Source of the DNA: Panopea generosa | Lineage: Eukaryota; Mollusca; Bivalvia; Adapedonta; Hiatellidae | Assembly (NCBI GenBank): GCA_029582155.1 | Contig: CM055908.1 | Coordinates: forward strand, 25,172,757-25,236,756 | Direction of reading: 5' to 3' | Length of the DNA stretch: 64,000 nt | Shown here: in pieces, positions 1-11,321 of the stretch | How positions within the stretch are numbered: position 1 is the first letter of the stretch | How the letters are laid out: the number at the start of each line of letters is the position of its first letter | Translations under genes and position numbers: made by a program | Notes under the pieces: generated by a model | What the model was told of the DNA's origin: nothing | The model's database searches: none | Seen by the model: only the letters and a program-made list of their open reading frames with translations

Positions 1-544
1 TATTGATTACAGATTAATGAAGGAACCAGTCAACTACAGATTTTAAGTAAAAAATATGGTTATAAAATGTTAGTGTTTTTTTTTCTTAAGTGTTTTAATA
101 TTTGTTATTGAAATTGTATTGTACACATTTAATTGTTATGTAGAAAAATTGAGAATTTATTTCGTGACCTGGTTAATATTTTATATGTATTATTTTTATA
201 CGTATTATAAATGTTGAATGAACTTGGAAGACAGTTTACTGATAATCTGTTTTTTATACAAAATAAATGTAAAACTATTATTACAATTGTAGCAGACAAT
301 ATTCTATCACCAATTACACAAATGATTTTTATTAACTGATAGAATTATTTTTCTGTTTTTCAAAATATTCATATTATACAATATCACATGTTAACCTCAC
401 ACAATGTGATATGGTTCTCCAACAGTCGGAAAAACGAGGAGGACACATTCACTGACAAGTAATACACATTATTATTTAAAGGTTATATTTGTTGATGATA
501 TGTTTGTATGATGCATTATATAAATAAGTATGTAGCCATAAACA
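1..544. other. AT-rich unique sequence, no gene seen
   Basis: Strongly AT-rich with many short poly-T and poly-A runs and stop codons in all frames. I see no repeat shared with the rest of the window and no exon-like stretch. Confidence 0.5.
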
Positions 545-766
545 ATTGCTAGGTTTTAATTCTTATATTTATTTTTACTTAAAAAGTATTTTCATTGAAA
601 ATGCCTTTCTCTAAAATTTTACACAATTCTTTTTATATTATTGTTTATCAATTTTATTGTTGTCAAATCCGTCCATAAACTCTCTACAGGTTTACTTCAA
701 TTAATGATTTAAGCATACATAAAAATTATATACACATATATGTGCTTGAATTTAGTCCAAACTGTT
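545..766 (+). repeat. Long direct repeat, copy 1 (flanks a SINE-like insert)
   Basis: About 222 bp beginning ATTGCTAGGTTTTAATTC and ending near AGTCCAAACTG. The same sequence recurs in the same orientation at 1140-1365 with small indels and substitutions. The two copies bracket a foreign 373-bp segment. The sequence itself is AT-rich and carries no recognisable gene. Confidence 0.9.
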
Positions 767-1139
767 TTTTTAGCCCGTGTGGTTCCGGTTAAGAATAGAA
801 TCACTGCCAATCTCTGCATAGGGGTAGGAATCCTCCGAATGGGTGTCATGTTCATTTTATCATTTTTTGTCATGTTCATTATTGCGGTTAAATTACCAAC
901 CCCTGTGTGGTTTCAGGGAGCCATATGAGTTATGGCAAGAATAGGACCACTGTGGCTCATGCATGTCATAAGAAGCGACAATTTGAGTAATACGATAGCA
1001 TTTGCTGAGGTATCAAGGTTCTAGGTTCGTTCTGCATATTCATTTGTTGGTGTATTTTTGTTTAAATCTGTATGTTAATTTGTCGAATAACCTATAATGT
1101 GTAGGTACGCCGTAAAACCCTTTTCATTCATTCATTACC
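767..1139 (+). mobile_element. SINE-like insert with CATT-repeat tail (family F)
   Basis: The segment between the two direct repeats has a composition unlike its flanks. It ends in a motif resembling a SINE tail, ACGCCGTAAAACCC followed by CATTCATTCATT. The same tail appears in reverse orientation at about 58191-58280, so it is interspersed. The 5' part is not clearly tRNA-like, so the class is uncertain; a non-LTR-mobilised short element is the best reading. Confidence 0.5.
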
Positions 1140-1365
1140 ATTGCTAGGTTTTAATTCTTATATTTATTTTTACTTAAAAAGTATTTTCATTGAAAGTGCC
1201 TTTCTGAAAAAATTTACACAAATTTTTATATAATTGTTTATCAATTTTATTGTAATTGTTTTCAAATCCGTCCATAAACTCTCTACAAGTTTACTTCAAT
1301 TAATGATTTAAGCATACATAAAAATTATATACACATATATGTGCTTGAATTTAGTTCAAACTGTT
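1140..1365 (+). repeat. Long direct repeat, copy 2
   Basis: Second copy of the 545-766 sequence. Shared blocks include CCGTCCATAAACTCTCTACA and ATACACATATATGTGCTTGA. Several substitutions and short indels separate the copies, so the duplication is not recent. Confidence 0.9.
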
Positions 1366-1979
1366 GTTTATTCATATGATTTTTACAGCTGTATTTTTAG
1401 TGATTTCTTCGGAACCATTCTTGGGTCGACAAAAAGAAAACAAACAGAGATTTAAATTAAAAATGACAAGTACCTTTCATTTAACCGATTGATGCATATG
1501 TATTTTATGCATTTTATGTGTATTTTACAACACTTGTTTAAGTTAGAGATGTCCCAGTTTTTGTTAACAAATTTTTTTTTTAATGAATTTGATAAAAACA
1601 TGTTGAGCAATATGTTGTAAATCCATTCCAAATGAAGGTAACTTCAGATCTAGAAGATTGATAAGAAACTGAACATAAATATAAATAAAACTGTTGTCTT
1701 AAAATTATGTATATTGATATAAGGCATATTTTGGTGATATTTTTTAAATATTCTATGAGTTTCCCAAAAAGTATTTCTAGATCTTTTTACCATACAAAAC
1801 ACTTTACCCATCTTGTCAGATATATAATGTTTTGTTTTTTTTATAATCCAAAATGTGTTTACTAAAGTAAAGCTATGTTCCACTCAAACATCAGCCTAGA
1901 AGAATCATATTTGTTATGCATTATAAACATCAGTTAGTACTATAATATATGTTATGCAGGTTTTCTTTCAATAGGCATA
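1366..1979. other. AT-rich sequence, no gene seen
   Basis: No repeat family from elsewhere in the window and no supported exon. A 77-codon minus-strand frame (1650-1883) is AT-rich and shows no protein character. Confidence 0.45.
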
Positions 1980-2138
1980 TACAGTCAAACCTGTCTTAAG
2001 CAGCCAGGCAAGGGAAGGAGCAAATCTTTTAGACAGGTTAACTTGCTCTGAAAACATAGAAATGGGAAAGAGAAAAATTGGCTGCTTAAGACAAGTGGCT
2101 GCTTAATAGAGCTGACCACTTACGCAGGTTTGACTGTA
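1980..2138 (+). mobile_element. MITE family M (TACAGTCAAACCTG ends)
   Basis: Short non-autonomous DNA element with inverted ends TACAGTCAAACCTG and CAGGTTTGACTGTA. The interior contains the family words CTTAAGCAGCCA and GGCTGCTTAA. At 159 bp it is slightly shorter than the roughly 180-bp full copies because of an internal deletion. The TA at each outer edge fits a TA target duplication as in Tc1/mariner elements; the superfamily is inferred. Confidence 0.85.
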
Positions 2139-2554
2139 CTAATAAAGTGTTTCTTTTTTTTTAACAAAAAATAATCATTTGGTTCTTAAACACGAAACAA
2201 CAAAAAATGCCGGACTATCTAAAAATTGAAAATGCTGTTTAATCTATTTATTATTGATGTTTGTACTGTAATATATCATTTGATATAAAGTAATTGTCCA
2301 CTCATTGATGGAACGAAAGCAAGGACTGGTTTGTGTGTAGTTGTTTAATATTTTGTCTCATAGTTAAAGTAGCCCCAAAGCCACATGAATGTAATATTAA
2401 GAACTCCAACAGAACTAAACTCTTTGGCATGCATGTTTCAATATGAATCTAGTTCGAGTTGAAAAATATTTTTTTAGAAAACAATACAAATTGTTTTGTA
2501 AGAAAAGGTAATACAAGGTGTATTGTTTTTTTTTTTAATTTAAAACTTGACAGG

Positions 2555-2634
2555 CCATACTCTCACATAATGTTTTGGACTGAAATTTGAAGGTCCATGC
2601 TCTCACATAATGTTTTGGACTGAGATTTGCTCAA
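2555..2634 (+). repeat. Two-copy 40-bp tandem repeat
   Basis: The phrase CTCTCACATAATGTTTTGGA occurs twice, 40 bp apart, with near-identical flanks. A minor local duplication. Confidence 0.8.
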
Positions 2635-3091
2635 ACCCATGATGGTATGTGGTCATTAGATGAGAGGCCTATGTCACTGACTAGATGACAAATATCGTCT
2701 ATATTGCTTGGCCATGAAATATGTATTGTCAAGTTTATACCGTATGTTGGTTGCAGATGTCATGTAGATTGCATTTCAAGGCCATGCGAATTTGTTGTTG
2801 CAAGGGTTATACAAATGGTACATGTATGGTGTTAGTTGCATATTCATTCTTACATTCATACATCACTGAAGTATCGTGCTAGACTCATATGGACTGTTCC
2901 CCCACCCAGTCATGTTTACTTGGTGTAGCTGAGATTGTATGTTTTACTATTTTGTGGACAGAATAAAGAATGATATGATTATTTATTTGTCTGATCTGTG
3001 ATATAATTGGTTGAGGACTAATTAACTTACTTTATTTTTATATGATACGACGTTGTGATACTTTCTTTAAATATCGCCTCCTTGGTGCAAA

Positions 3092-3134
3092 AAGGTACCA
3101 AGTACCTTCTTATTTCCTATAAACTTGGTACCTT
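3092..3134. repeat. 12-bp inverted repeat
   Basis: AAGGTACCAAGT is followed 19 bp later by its exact reverse complement ACTTGGTACCTT. Function unknown; it could be a remnant of a foldback element. Confidence 0.7.
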
Positions 3135-3404
3135 ACTGCACTAATAAGATGATATACACATGTACTTGTAAACCTGTATATTATCTTTAATTCAGTCATT
3201 TTGTGTAGATATCTGTAAATAATACTCTTGTTCGTTATGTAGTATCTTATTTTCTTTTTGCACATACTGTTTATAAACATAAATATTTTTACATAGATAT
3301 GTGCATCTTGTTTTTCTTTAATCCCACTTTGTGAACATTTTAAATACTTGTATGGTGGATAGCAACTCCTTTTCCATCGTCGAATACCCATGGGTAATCC
3401 ATTG

Positions 3405-3439
3405 CGATACTCTCCATTTATTATGAATGGAGAGTATCG
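3405..3439. repeat. Perfect 14-bp hairpin
   Basis: CGATACTCTCCATT and AATGGAGAGTATCG are exact reverse complements separated by a 7-nt loop. A related word, GATACCCTCTCCAT, lies about 90 bp downstream. Probably part of a degraded foldback element. Confidence 0.75.
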
Positions 3440-3860
3440 AAATTGTCAACAGGGGGGTATCTGACAACGCTCCTTTTCTGGTATTTATTTATAGTGATAC
3501 CCTCTCCATAAAATGGGTGACAGAGGGCATATAAAGCCTTCAATTATAGTTGCTTTGTTTACATTTCCATAGAACTAATAATATAGCTTGGAGAAATGGA
3601 CCATGCACATTGAGGATGCAGAGTAATGACTACATAATGACTAAGCTTAGAGAGGTTAACCATGCACCTCGAGGTAGCGGAGTATAAAACATTCGTCCGT
3701 CCATTTTCTCAATAGAACTCAGACATCTGTGGTCAGATTTAGTAGAAACCTGATTGGAAGGCTTGGGGTGAGATCTTGTGCATATCTCTTTTGCACTGCA
3801 GTTGATTTTTTACTGAATTATGACACTTTCCACATTTGGACCTTAAAATGCCGTTTCCTT

Positions 3861-4126
3861 TTAATTGAATGTTTAGCGTTATTTTTATGTAATTGAGAGC
3901 AAACCACTCTTTCCTGGGATCCTGGAAGGTGAAACAGTAACTGTACACATTCACCTCTGCAAGTAACTGAAAACATTTCCACTTGAAGCAGAGGTGAGAG
4001 ACAATTGACAATGAGTTGTAATGTTGTATACCAATCATCACACAGATTGTAGTCGGATGTGAATTCAAACTTGTGACCCCTGGATTGAGTCAGATGTGCT
4101 ATCAACTGAACTAATCAAGTCTGGCC
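3861..4126 (-). mobile_element. SINE-A, diverged copy
   Basis: Reverse-strand copy of the window's commonest SINE. The tail (TTGAATGTTTAGCG) comes first and the degraded tRNA-like head (GACCCCTGGATTGA, then CTGGCC) last. The A box region is badly mutated, so this copy is old. Confidence 0.85.
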
Positions 4127-5477
4127 TCCTCTTTTGAGCCAACACTTGCCTTCTTTTGAAACTTGCTGAGAAGGACCAGGATGAAATCTTTATGTATATC
4201 CTTTTTACATTCCGATTTGTTGGTGTTTGAGTGAATAAACTTGTCTCCATTTATTCTCTATCAGTATCTGTTGTAATTCACTGAAACTTTCCCTTTATTC
4301 ATTTCGGTTCAGTGAGTTTTGGCTGAGTTACAGACCTTCGGTTATTTCAAATAAAAAATCTTGCCCATGCTTGTCCATAACCGATGACCAAACTTACCAA
4401 AACTTACTGCAAATGATCAAAATGAAACCTTCATGTGCATAATTATATTGATTTTAATTTTGTGCATATATTCATTTTAATTTTCAGTACCATTGCAATC
4501 CTATAACTTGCCAGTTTTGAACATTAACAATAACGCGAGACAATTCTCACTTGAGTGCCAGAGTTGTGGCCCTTATGTCTGTGATATTGAAGTGCAAACT
4601 CGCACAGTAGGTGTTATAACCATAATCTGTTGGACAAAGCCTTGAACTGACTAATTTGGATAAATATTGTGAAAGTTAATTATGGCCCTTGAATTGTCAA
4701 AAATTGTGTTACTTGATGCGTGCACTCTGGTACATGCAGTTTTAATTTGATCTTCACCAAGTTTGCACAGTAGTTATACAAACCATATTCTCTTGGGACA
4801 ATTTTTGAATTGGCCAAATTTATAATAATATAATTATGATACTTTATTTAATGAGGGTAACACAGTTAGTTAAGCTAATCTTCACTGTGGACCTCAACTA
4901 TTTTACAATGAACATGAAATCCAACAAGGCAATAAAACATTAAACTATAAAGAAAACATTCACATAATGCTTACGAATTCAATGAAATAAATATTTATAT
5001 TGAATGCTTTCAATCAAGTAGTCATGTTTTAAACATGGTCGACTATGGAAACATGTTCAATTTGTTTTCACAGGGAAGGAAGGTCATTTTGTAGTTTGAA
5101 ATGATAAGAATCTCTAGAAAATGAAATACTGTCATGGTGCTATACAGTCAATTCACAGTCAAATACTCGAACCTACTGAATTTTCCAAATATTTAGGTCT
5201 AAACAATATTAAATAATATCTTACACTTGACAATAATGTCACAAAGCAAACAATACCTTTGAAAAATCAAATTAAAAATATAAAAACAATATTTTAGATA
5301 TCCAAATGACCAACACTATAATATAAAGGAAAAAAAACAGCAGATGCATTTTTCTATGAAATAAAATATTAAAAAAAATTTATTCGTGTTGACCATTATC
5401 ATTAGATTTTGAAAACATCTCTATGTGTGGCACCACTATTACATTTCCCATAGGACTTCATTGTAACATTCATGTTC
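4127..5477. other. Probable old repeat remnants, no gene seen
   Basis: Phrases such as ACCAAGTTTGCACAGTAG and GAGTGCCAGAGTTGTGGCCC resemble pieces of the diverged interspersed repeat seen near 32755-33820 (AACTTGCACAG motif). The rest is AT-rich and featureless. No exon is supported. Confidence 0.35.
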
Positions 5478-5677
5478 AATTGATTGAATATTTAGCGTCA
5501 TTTTTATGCCATCGAGGACTAACAGACAATCAGTTAACTTAACCGCTGTTTCCTGGGATTAACCAGTACTCAAGCACACCTCATCTCCGCAAGTAACTGA
5601 TAACTTTGCCACTTGAATCAGTGGTGAGAGACGAATGTTCATGAGACACAATGTTGTATATCAATCATCACGGAGAT
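5478..5677 (-). mobile_element. SINE-A, 5'-truncated copy
   Basis: Tail (TTGATTGAATATTTAGCG) and body (CATCTCCGCAAGTAACTGAT) are well preserved. The copy stops at CACGGAGA before the tRNA-like head, as expected for incomplete target-primed reverse transcription. Confidence 0.9.
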
Positions 5678-6591
5678 CATATCCAAAACAAAATGAAAAA
5701 CAAAATCTGCAGCATATGTGTCTGGCCTTAAATCCTTTCCTGGTTCAATATCGATACGCAATTATAAAGGAAAAATAATTATCATCGCAATTTCTACTTC
5801 CTATATTCAATACTGGAACCAGATACATATAAACTAGTAAACTGCTTTTTTGTCAAAAAACTAAATATAGATATATTTCGTAAAAAAAAATCCAACATTT
5901 TTCGTTTTCAACCAGTACGCCCATAAATGTTTTAATTTAAATGAAAGCTATCAATTGTTAACAGTAAAAATAGTCATTTTTAAAATATTTCCATCAGCTT
6001 TAGGCTACTTTGGTAGTCTTACCACGAGACAAAAGTTCAGACATGTGTCACAAGTATTCAAGTGAACGAACAATGCTGAGTGTTATTAATGTATTCTTCA
6101 GTTTTTGAAATATAAATGTTACTTTTTTATGTTTTGCCTTCAGGGATCCCAGAATCAGTCATAATTTTAGGGAAATACTTTTTGGGAACTATGGAAAATA
6201 TTTTTAGAGGATCTGGAGAACAATAGCCATTACTTTAAGAGATCAAGGGAACAGCAATCCCCATGGGAGGGCCTCACCTATTTAGAGCTATGTTTGTTTG
6301 TTTAGATTCTTAACCTTTTTAACGTGGATTTGAGCAGCGACTTAATTGTTTAGGCCTATATAGATCTAGGTATGTCTCTGCAGGGTTTGAGGTTCGAATA
6401 GAAATAGTTTTTTTTTTCTTCTGTTACTTCCAGCAATAGATCTAGATCTAATTTGATTATTATAGGAAGATTCGTTTCCAAGGGTGATTTATGGACCTTT
6501 ACAGGTTAACATAGAAGTTAAGCAAGATATTTTGCGTGCATTGGGTATGACCCTCCCTGTTCACTGTGCTCCGAGGATTACATGCTTTCAC
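5678..6591. other. No gene seen
   Basis: AT-rich sequence without a recognised repeat. A short exon-like stretch after TTTTGCCTTCAG at about 6140 stays open for only some 26 codons and I do not support it. Confidence 0.4.
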
Positions 6592-6625
6592 CAGAGACAT
6601 AGACGCATGTGTGTCTATGTCTCTG
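6592..6625. repeat. Perfect 13-bp hairpin
   Basis: CAGAGACATAGAC and GTCTATGTCTCTG are exact reverse complements around an 8-nt loop. It lies about 200 bp upstream of a candidate first exon. Function unknown. Confidence 0.75.
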
Positions 6626-6739
6626 CTTTCACAGCATCTTGCCCGAATAAAGCACTCTAGGAGTAGGTTTGAAAAAAAAAAACCCTGACATTTCGCCACC
6701 GGTGATCTCTGGATCTTGGTTAACAAACCACGACTCCTT

Positions 6740-6848
6740 AATGCACGATAATTAAATTTTATTTTCCCGCGCTTGTTACATAATATTTGGTCCATGCGCA
6801 AAACGTCACATCCGCCTGCAAGCTGAACCTCTCTTCGACAAGAAACGG
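6740..6848 (+). promoter_or_regulatory. Candidate promoter region and non-coding first exon
   Basis: A short stretch with more CpG than its surroundings (CCCGCGC, ATGCGCAAAACGTCAC, TCCGCC, TTCGAC) ends in AAACGG followed by GTAAGT, a textbook splice donor, at 6849. AACGTCAC contains a TGACGT-type half site on the minus strand. No coding frame is evident, so this would be a 5' untranslated exon. Which downstream exon it joins is unknown: 30611 and 50190 are both on the same strand. It may be chance. Confidence 0.25.
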
Positions 6849-7907
6849 GTAAGTTTATTTTATATGCAGCAATTTCTGATTTATATCATCTGTGTATATA
6901 CAATCAGAGAGCAAAGCACACATTTCTTTTGCTATAGACATGCTTATAATTGTACGGGAACAAATCGGAGGCATTTAGACGTGCCATAATAATTTAACCA
7001 TCCGTTTACGTGTTACTAAAAATAGCTTTTATGTTTCGAACCATGCAAATTCGTACATTGAGAATTCATACTTGTGACGTTTCGTACTCGGTTTCACTTA
7101 CTTCATTCACAGCATATTAATGATTGATAATCTCATATGCAGCATTTAATCACTTTGATGAAGTAATATCAAGTCAATATGTAATAAGATTTAGCAGCGG
7201 ATTCAGATTTCAGTTTAGAGGGGGTGTACTTAAGGCAAGCACAACACAAAATATGAACGGGCACACATGTTATTCAGTAGAAATAAGTGAATTTGAATAA
7301 AATATTGGAGTTTAGGCGGAGGGTGGGGTTGCATACTTTGTTTTTTTTTATAAGTAGATCTGCTATTGATATTGAGTTAATACCCTTTGATGTATAATAA
7401 TCTAGGGATTTAACAGCACCTATATCTAGTGCATAACAAAGCACATTGTCAAACAATTTGAATTTTTTTACCTGATCGTCCTCTAGTCTCATCCATATTA
7501 CGCCGATTAAATGAGACTACATCTATATCCATTATGTCATTCATGATTTGTTGCCCAGTCTCTGCAAAGTCCCTGCTATGATCTGGCCTGTGAAGGTAAG
7601 GGTTACAATTGGTGCATAACATCTATTAGATTTATAGTTTACTAAATTAACTGCGAAGGAAATATCGCTGTGAAATTCAGATGAGGCAGGTATGAGGGTC
7701 AAACTTGTGGGTGATTTAGGAATAAGGAACTGATCATGCATGTATTTAAATTGTTATTAGCTCGCCTCTCAGCAGATGTCAAGCCTGAAGGGGAACTACT
7801 TTAATTGCCATGTGTGAATGGTCTGTTTTGTAATATGTCTGTTTATTGTCAGCACATGCTTTTTTTGATTATATCTTTTCCAAATTTTCACAGTAATTGT
7901 AACTGTA
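6849..7907. other. No supported gene; possible end of a hAT-like element
   Basis: About 7194-7232 reads GCGGATTCAGATTTCAGTTT then AGAGGGGG, matching the left end of the element that begins at 7908. It may be a solitary fragment of that family. The rest shows no recognised repeat or exon; minus-strand frames at 7274-7492 and 7541-7741 have no visible domain. Confidence 0.35.
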
Positions 7908-7973
7908 CAGGTGTGGATCCAGGATTTCAGTTTAGATGGGGCGCGCAGGTGCGAATCCAGTAATGGATGTTGT

Positions 7974-8007
<34 letters not shown>

Positions 8008-8862
8008 AATATATTTTAGTGAATGTATATACATTTATAACTTAATTCTTTTAAATAAATATAAAAATAATAACACAAATACCTTGAATTTTTTATAAAC
8101 ATTTTTATTTACAGGCTCGAACGATAGTCCTCTAGATTGACAGGCCATGCCTTACCTATTACGCTAAAGTACCACTTAGACATTGAGCATTTATTCACAC
8201 AATCATAAGACATCACTCTCTTGTTAGGGGCAGGCCAATGGCATATTGTTTTTTCTGGCTAAATCTTTTTTTTAATATAACATTGAATGAAAATAGAAGA
8301 AACGTAGATTTCAGTGTTGTATTGATGATTTGTTTGCCTCAGTTTGACGACCAGTTTGATTCTTTCTGTCTCGGTGCTTTTACGCAGTGTAGATATTTTA
8401 ATTATATACATGTTTTAGCAGACTGGTCCATTTAAAATCATTTACACATGTCATGACATGCAAATATACATACATTTTCTTCTGCTTTTGACTTTCTGCA
8501 GAATGATGATCTACTTGTAAAAAAGCTATTCAACTTTTTTTTATTTTTTGCTTTCTTTGATGGTGCCGCCATCACAAACTTTTTCACGTAAAATTACCCA
8601 AAACAATAAAGATTTAACATCAAGGAAAAAAACTTAAAAAAAAGAACAATCACTGGGCGACAATAGAATATACTCAAGCATCATGCTAGAAGTAGGAAGT
8701 TTATACATGTTTTAGATACATTAAATACATGCTTAATTTGTTTTAACACAAATTGTTTAGATGGTTACTTGAGTTCAGAATAAATGTGTAGAAGAAAAAC
8801 CTATGCTCGCCAAATTGTAGTGGGGTGCGCGCCAGGTGCGCCCCCACCTGAATCTGCCCTTG
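7908..8862. mobile_element. hAT-like non-autonomous DNA transposon, about 0.95 kb
   Basis: The left end CAGGTGTGGATCCAGGATTT followed by GGGGCGCGCAGGTGCG is loosely mirrored at the right end, where the reverse strand reads CAAGGGCAGATTCAGGTGGG then GGCGCACC. This CAG-GG-CGGATCCAG style of end is common in hAT elements; the assignment is by resemblance. No transposase frame is present. A 32-G run sits near the left end. Confidence 0.5.
7974..8005 (+). repeat. Poly-G run, 32 bases
   Basis: An uninterrupted run of G, exceptional in this AT-rich sequence. The minus strand is poly-C and produces a meaningless poly-proline frame. Likely length-variable and prone to sequencing error. Confidence 0.95.
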
Positions 8863-9206
8863 TTCTAAAATGTTGGCACTGACCAGCAGGTACAATAATT
8901 AATTTCAATGTTGTGGACCTTGTATCATTGAAAATTGTACTATAATCTTTTAAATAAAATAAAAAAATTTAATGAATGAATTTAGATACACAAGTGGGTC
9001 ATTAAAAAATGACACAGTCAATTGGAAAATGTAGACCTGTATCACTCACTGTATTTCGGACTAATTATTTTTGTAATGTATCATTGCGGTAGATGACTTC
9101 ATTGCTACTTGGGGACTCCGTAAAATTTAGAAAAGTTCAATAATGTGTACAACTGCCCATGCTGTCTCCATCCTGTAGAATTTGAACCCGTTCCTCCGTT
9201 AGAATT
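8863..9206. other. No gene seen
   Basis: AT-rich sequence between a DNA element and a SINE. Nothing recognised. Confidence 0.45.
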
Positions 9207-9472
9207 GCCGGGCCTGCTTAGTTTGGTCAGTAGTGAGTTTGACTATCAATCCAGGGGTAGTGAGGTAGAATCCCCCCTCTGGCCACAGTCTCTGATGATT
9301 GATACAACATTGCTTCTCATTGTCATTCATCTCTCACAACTAATTCAAGTGGGAAACATATCATTTACTTGCAGAGTTAGTGGGCTCGAGTACTGGAATC
9401 CCAGGTTAGGTTGACTGATTGTCTGTTAGTCATCAATAGCATAAAATGATGCTAAATATTCAAGCAAACAAA
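9207..9472 (+). mobile_element. SINE-A, diverged copy
   Basis: Starts GCCGGGCC, then a mutated A box (TTAGTTTGGTCAGTAG), ACTATCAATCCAGGGG, a damaged B box, the body (GGGCTCGAGTACTGG) and the end GATGCTAAATATTCAA. The 89-codon frame across it is an artefact of the SINE. Confidence 0.9.
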
Positions 9473-9756
9473 ATGGAATCCTCTTGATGTCTTTTCTCCA
9501 GTTTGATGCACACAATGCACATGGCATAATGATGATAATACCATATTAAATTTCAATTTAGGCCTGTTCTCTATATATTATGGCCAATAATTAGTTTATG
9601 TAACCAGTCACCAGGAAGTAATTATTTATAATCAACAAAAGTCCTGGGGGTATATAAGTGAAATAGTGACATCACTGCTGCTCTCATTAGGAATTACTCA
9701 TCCATCACATAGAATCACATAACCATGTTCAAAACATTAAATGATTATAATATGGG

Positions 9757-10005
9757 TTGTCCATGTCCGAGTTGTCTAAGGTATTGTCTCAAGATCACTT
9801 AACCTCCCACCACTGAGGTCGTGAGTTCGAGTCCCGCTTGGTCCAGACAAAAATTTTATGTGAGAAAGTTTGCCAGTTACTTGCAGATGAATGGTGGCTC
9901 TACTTAGATTTATTCTGAGGTCTTCCTCCACCAATAAAACTTGATATGCCAAATATAACCTGAAATGTGTTGAAAATGGCATTAAACCCTGGTATTAAAT
10001 AAAAA
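9757..10005 (+). mobile_element. SINE-B (Leu/Ser-type tRNA head)
   Basis: The head reads GTCCATGTCCGAGTTGTCTA, resembling the D arm and A box of a class II tRNA (Leu or Ser). It is followed by CACTTAACCTCCCACCACTG and a clean B box, GAGTTCGAGTCCCG. The body has the family words TTTATGTGAGAAAGTTTGCC, TCTTCCTCCACCA and ACCTGAAATGTGTTGAAAAT, and it ends in an A-rich stretch. Confidence 0.9.
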
Positions 10006-10036
10006 TATATATCCTATAATGATATATTTTGGGTGA

Positions 10037-10137
10037 GGAAAAAATGAATCTGAGTTAAACGACCGTCCTTCCGCAAGTTACTGACAAATTTTCTCCGGCA
10101 AAGTTTTTGGATCGTACCTATGACCTCAGTGGTGAGA
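10037..10137 (-). mobile_element. SINE-B fragment
   Basis: Reverse-strand fragment: CAAGTTACTGACAAATTTTC, then GCAAAGTTTTTGGATCGTAC and GACCTCAGTGGTGAGA match the reverse complement of the SINE-B middle. It lies tail-to-tail with the 9757 copy. Confidence 0.75.
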
Positions 10138-10180
10138 AGAAAATAATATTTCTATGCAAGGTGCATTAAATTACAGAGAA

Positions 10181-10362
10181 GGATCCTTTGTGGCCGAGTG
10201 GTCTTAGGCGCTCGCTCCAAAAACTTTATTGTGAGAATTTTACAGTTACTTGCAGAAGGATGGTGGTTCTACTCAGTCCGACTCAGTCTGGGGTCTTCCT
10301 CCACCAGTAAAACTGGATATGCCATAGATAACCTGAAATGTGTTGAAAATGCATTAATTTCT
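10181..10362 (+). mobile_element. SINE-B with internal deletion
   Basis: The head TGGCCGAGTGGTCTTAGGCG is the best-preserved SINE-B A box in the window. It jumps straight to CTCCAAAAACTTTATTGTGA, so the middle segment with the B box is missing. The end ACCTGAAATGTGTTGAAAAT is intact. Confidence 0.9.
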
Positions 10363-10612
10363 TCTTTCAGACTCTCAGACAAGCATTTCAAAGTTACCAA
10401 CATATTCAAAGTTTGTGTTTCAATAAATGAAAAGGGAACTAAAATAATGAATTATCCTTTTTTTGTGTTTTACTCCAATAAACATGTTACTGGTATTGCA
10501 TAGATCCAATTTCTGGAACTTCTCCGAACCCCTTATTCTTTGATAAAGTATCCCAAAGGTTCTAGCTGTTTTAAGAACATTAATTTTTGTCATTTGATTT
10601 AAATGAATGTGG

Positions 10613-10683
10613 AAGTCATACCCCTGGGGTCGTGGAGGTCATACCCCCAGGGTCGTAGGGGGTCATACCCATGGGTTCATGAT
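10613..10683 (+). repeat. Three-copy repeat of about 25-30 bp
   Basis: GTCATACCC occurs three times with following CNGGGGTCGT-like words. A small local tandem expansion. Confidence 0.75.
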
Positions 10684-11321
10684 TATATAGCCTCATTGAT
10701 TTTTTCTGTTGCTGTGCAGGAATTCATGACATTCCTATTGTGGCGTTTTTTTATGACATTCATTCCATGTCGAAGCAGTTGATACTGATGAGAGAAATTG
10801 AGACGTCGTCTGCCAGTGCAGATGCTGGTATTGATTTCTCCGTTATTTCTCCTTTGGACTTACCTTAGTTAACATAGTAACAGAAATTTGGGATTGATTT
10901 ATCGTCGCACGAGGTGAGGAATTTTTGTACATCAGAAGTCGTGGTTCTACTGTTGGTCTTAAAATCTCTTAATTTCTTTTCTTTAGTTTTTGGCTGTTAA
11001 TCAACTGACTTTTGTTTATGTTCATTACTTTAAAATGCAAGAAAATTACTCTGATCTGAAATATGAAAATAGTTTTATATTATGAAATTTTGAAATAAGG
11101 GACAATGTTCGGCCTTGGAATCAGATTAAGATGAATCTAAATGACAAGAAAAAGTATCTACATGTACTTTAATACAGTCACATGGTATATTGGTTTAATG
11201 TAATAAAATTTTTGTTTTATGTTCCAAGAAGGGTAAGCATAACGACTATATTGTGTTTGCATGCATCTATTCATGCTTCAGTCCGGGACATAATGCCACA
11301 CATTCTGAAGGGATTCCATGG

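Larger units (their letters stand above)
2635..3860. other. No gene seen; two small inverted repeats
   Basis: AT-rich. Contains the inverted repeats annotated at 3092-3134 and 3405-3439. A 93-codon minus-strand frame at 3110-3391 has AT-rich random codon use and is not supported. Confidence 0.45.

Noticed and set aside
545-1365. LTR retrotransposon with 225-bp LTRs
   Set aside because: The intervening 373 bp has no coding capacity, and I see no TG...CA ends, primer-binding site or polypurine tract at the repeat edges. A genome-wide search could still reopen this.
6140-6240. Exon after TTTTGCCTTCAG
   Set aside because: The frame closes after about 26 codons with no donor and no partner exon in phase.
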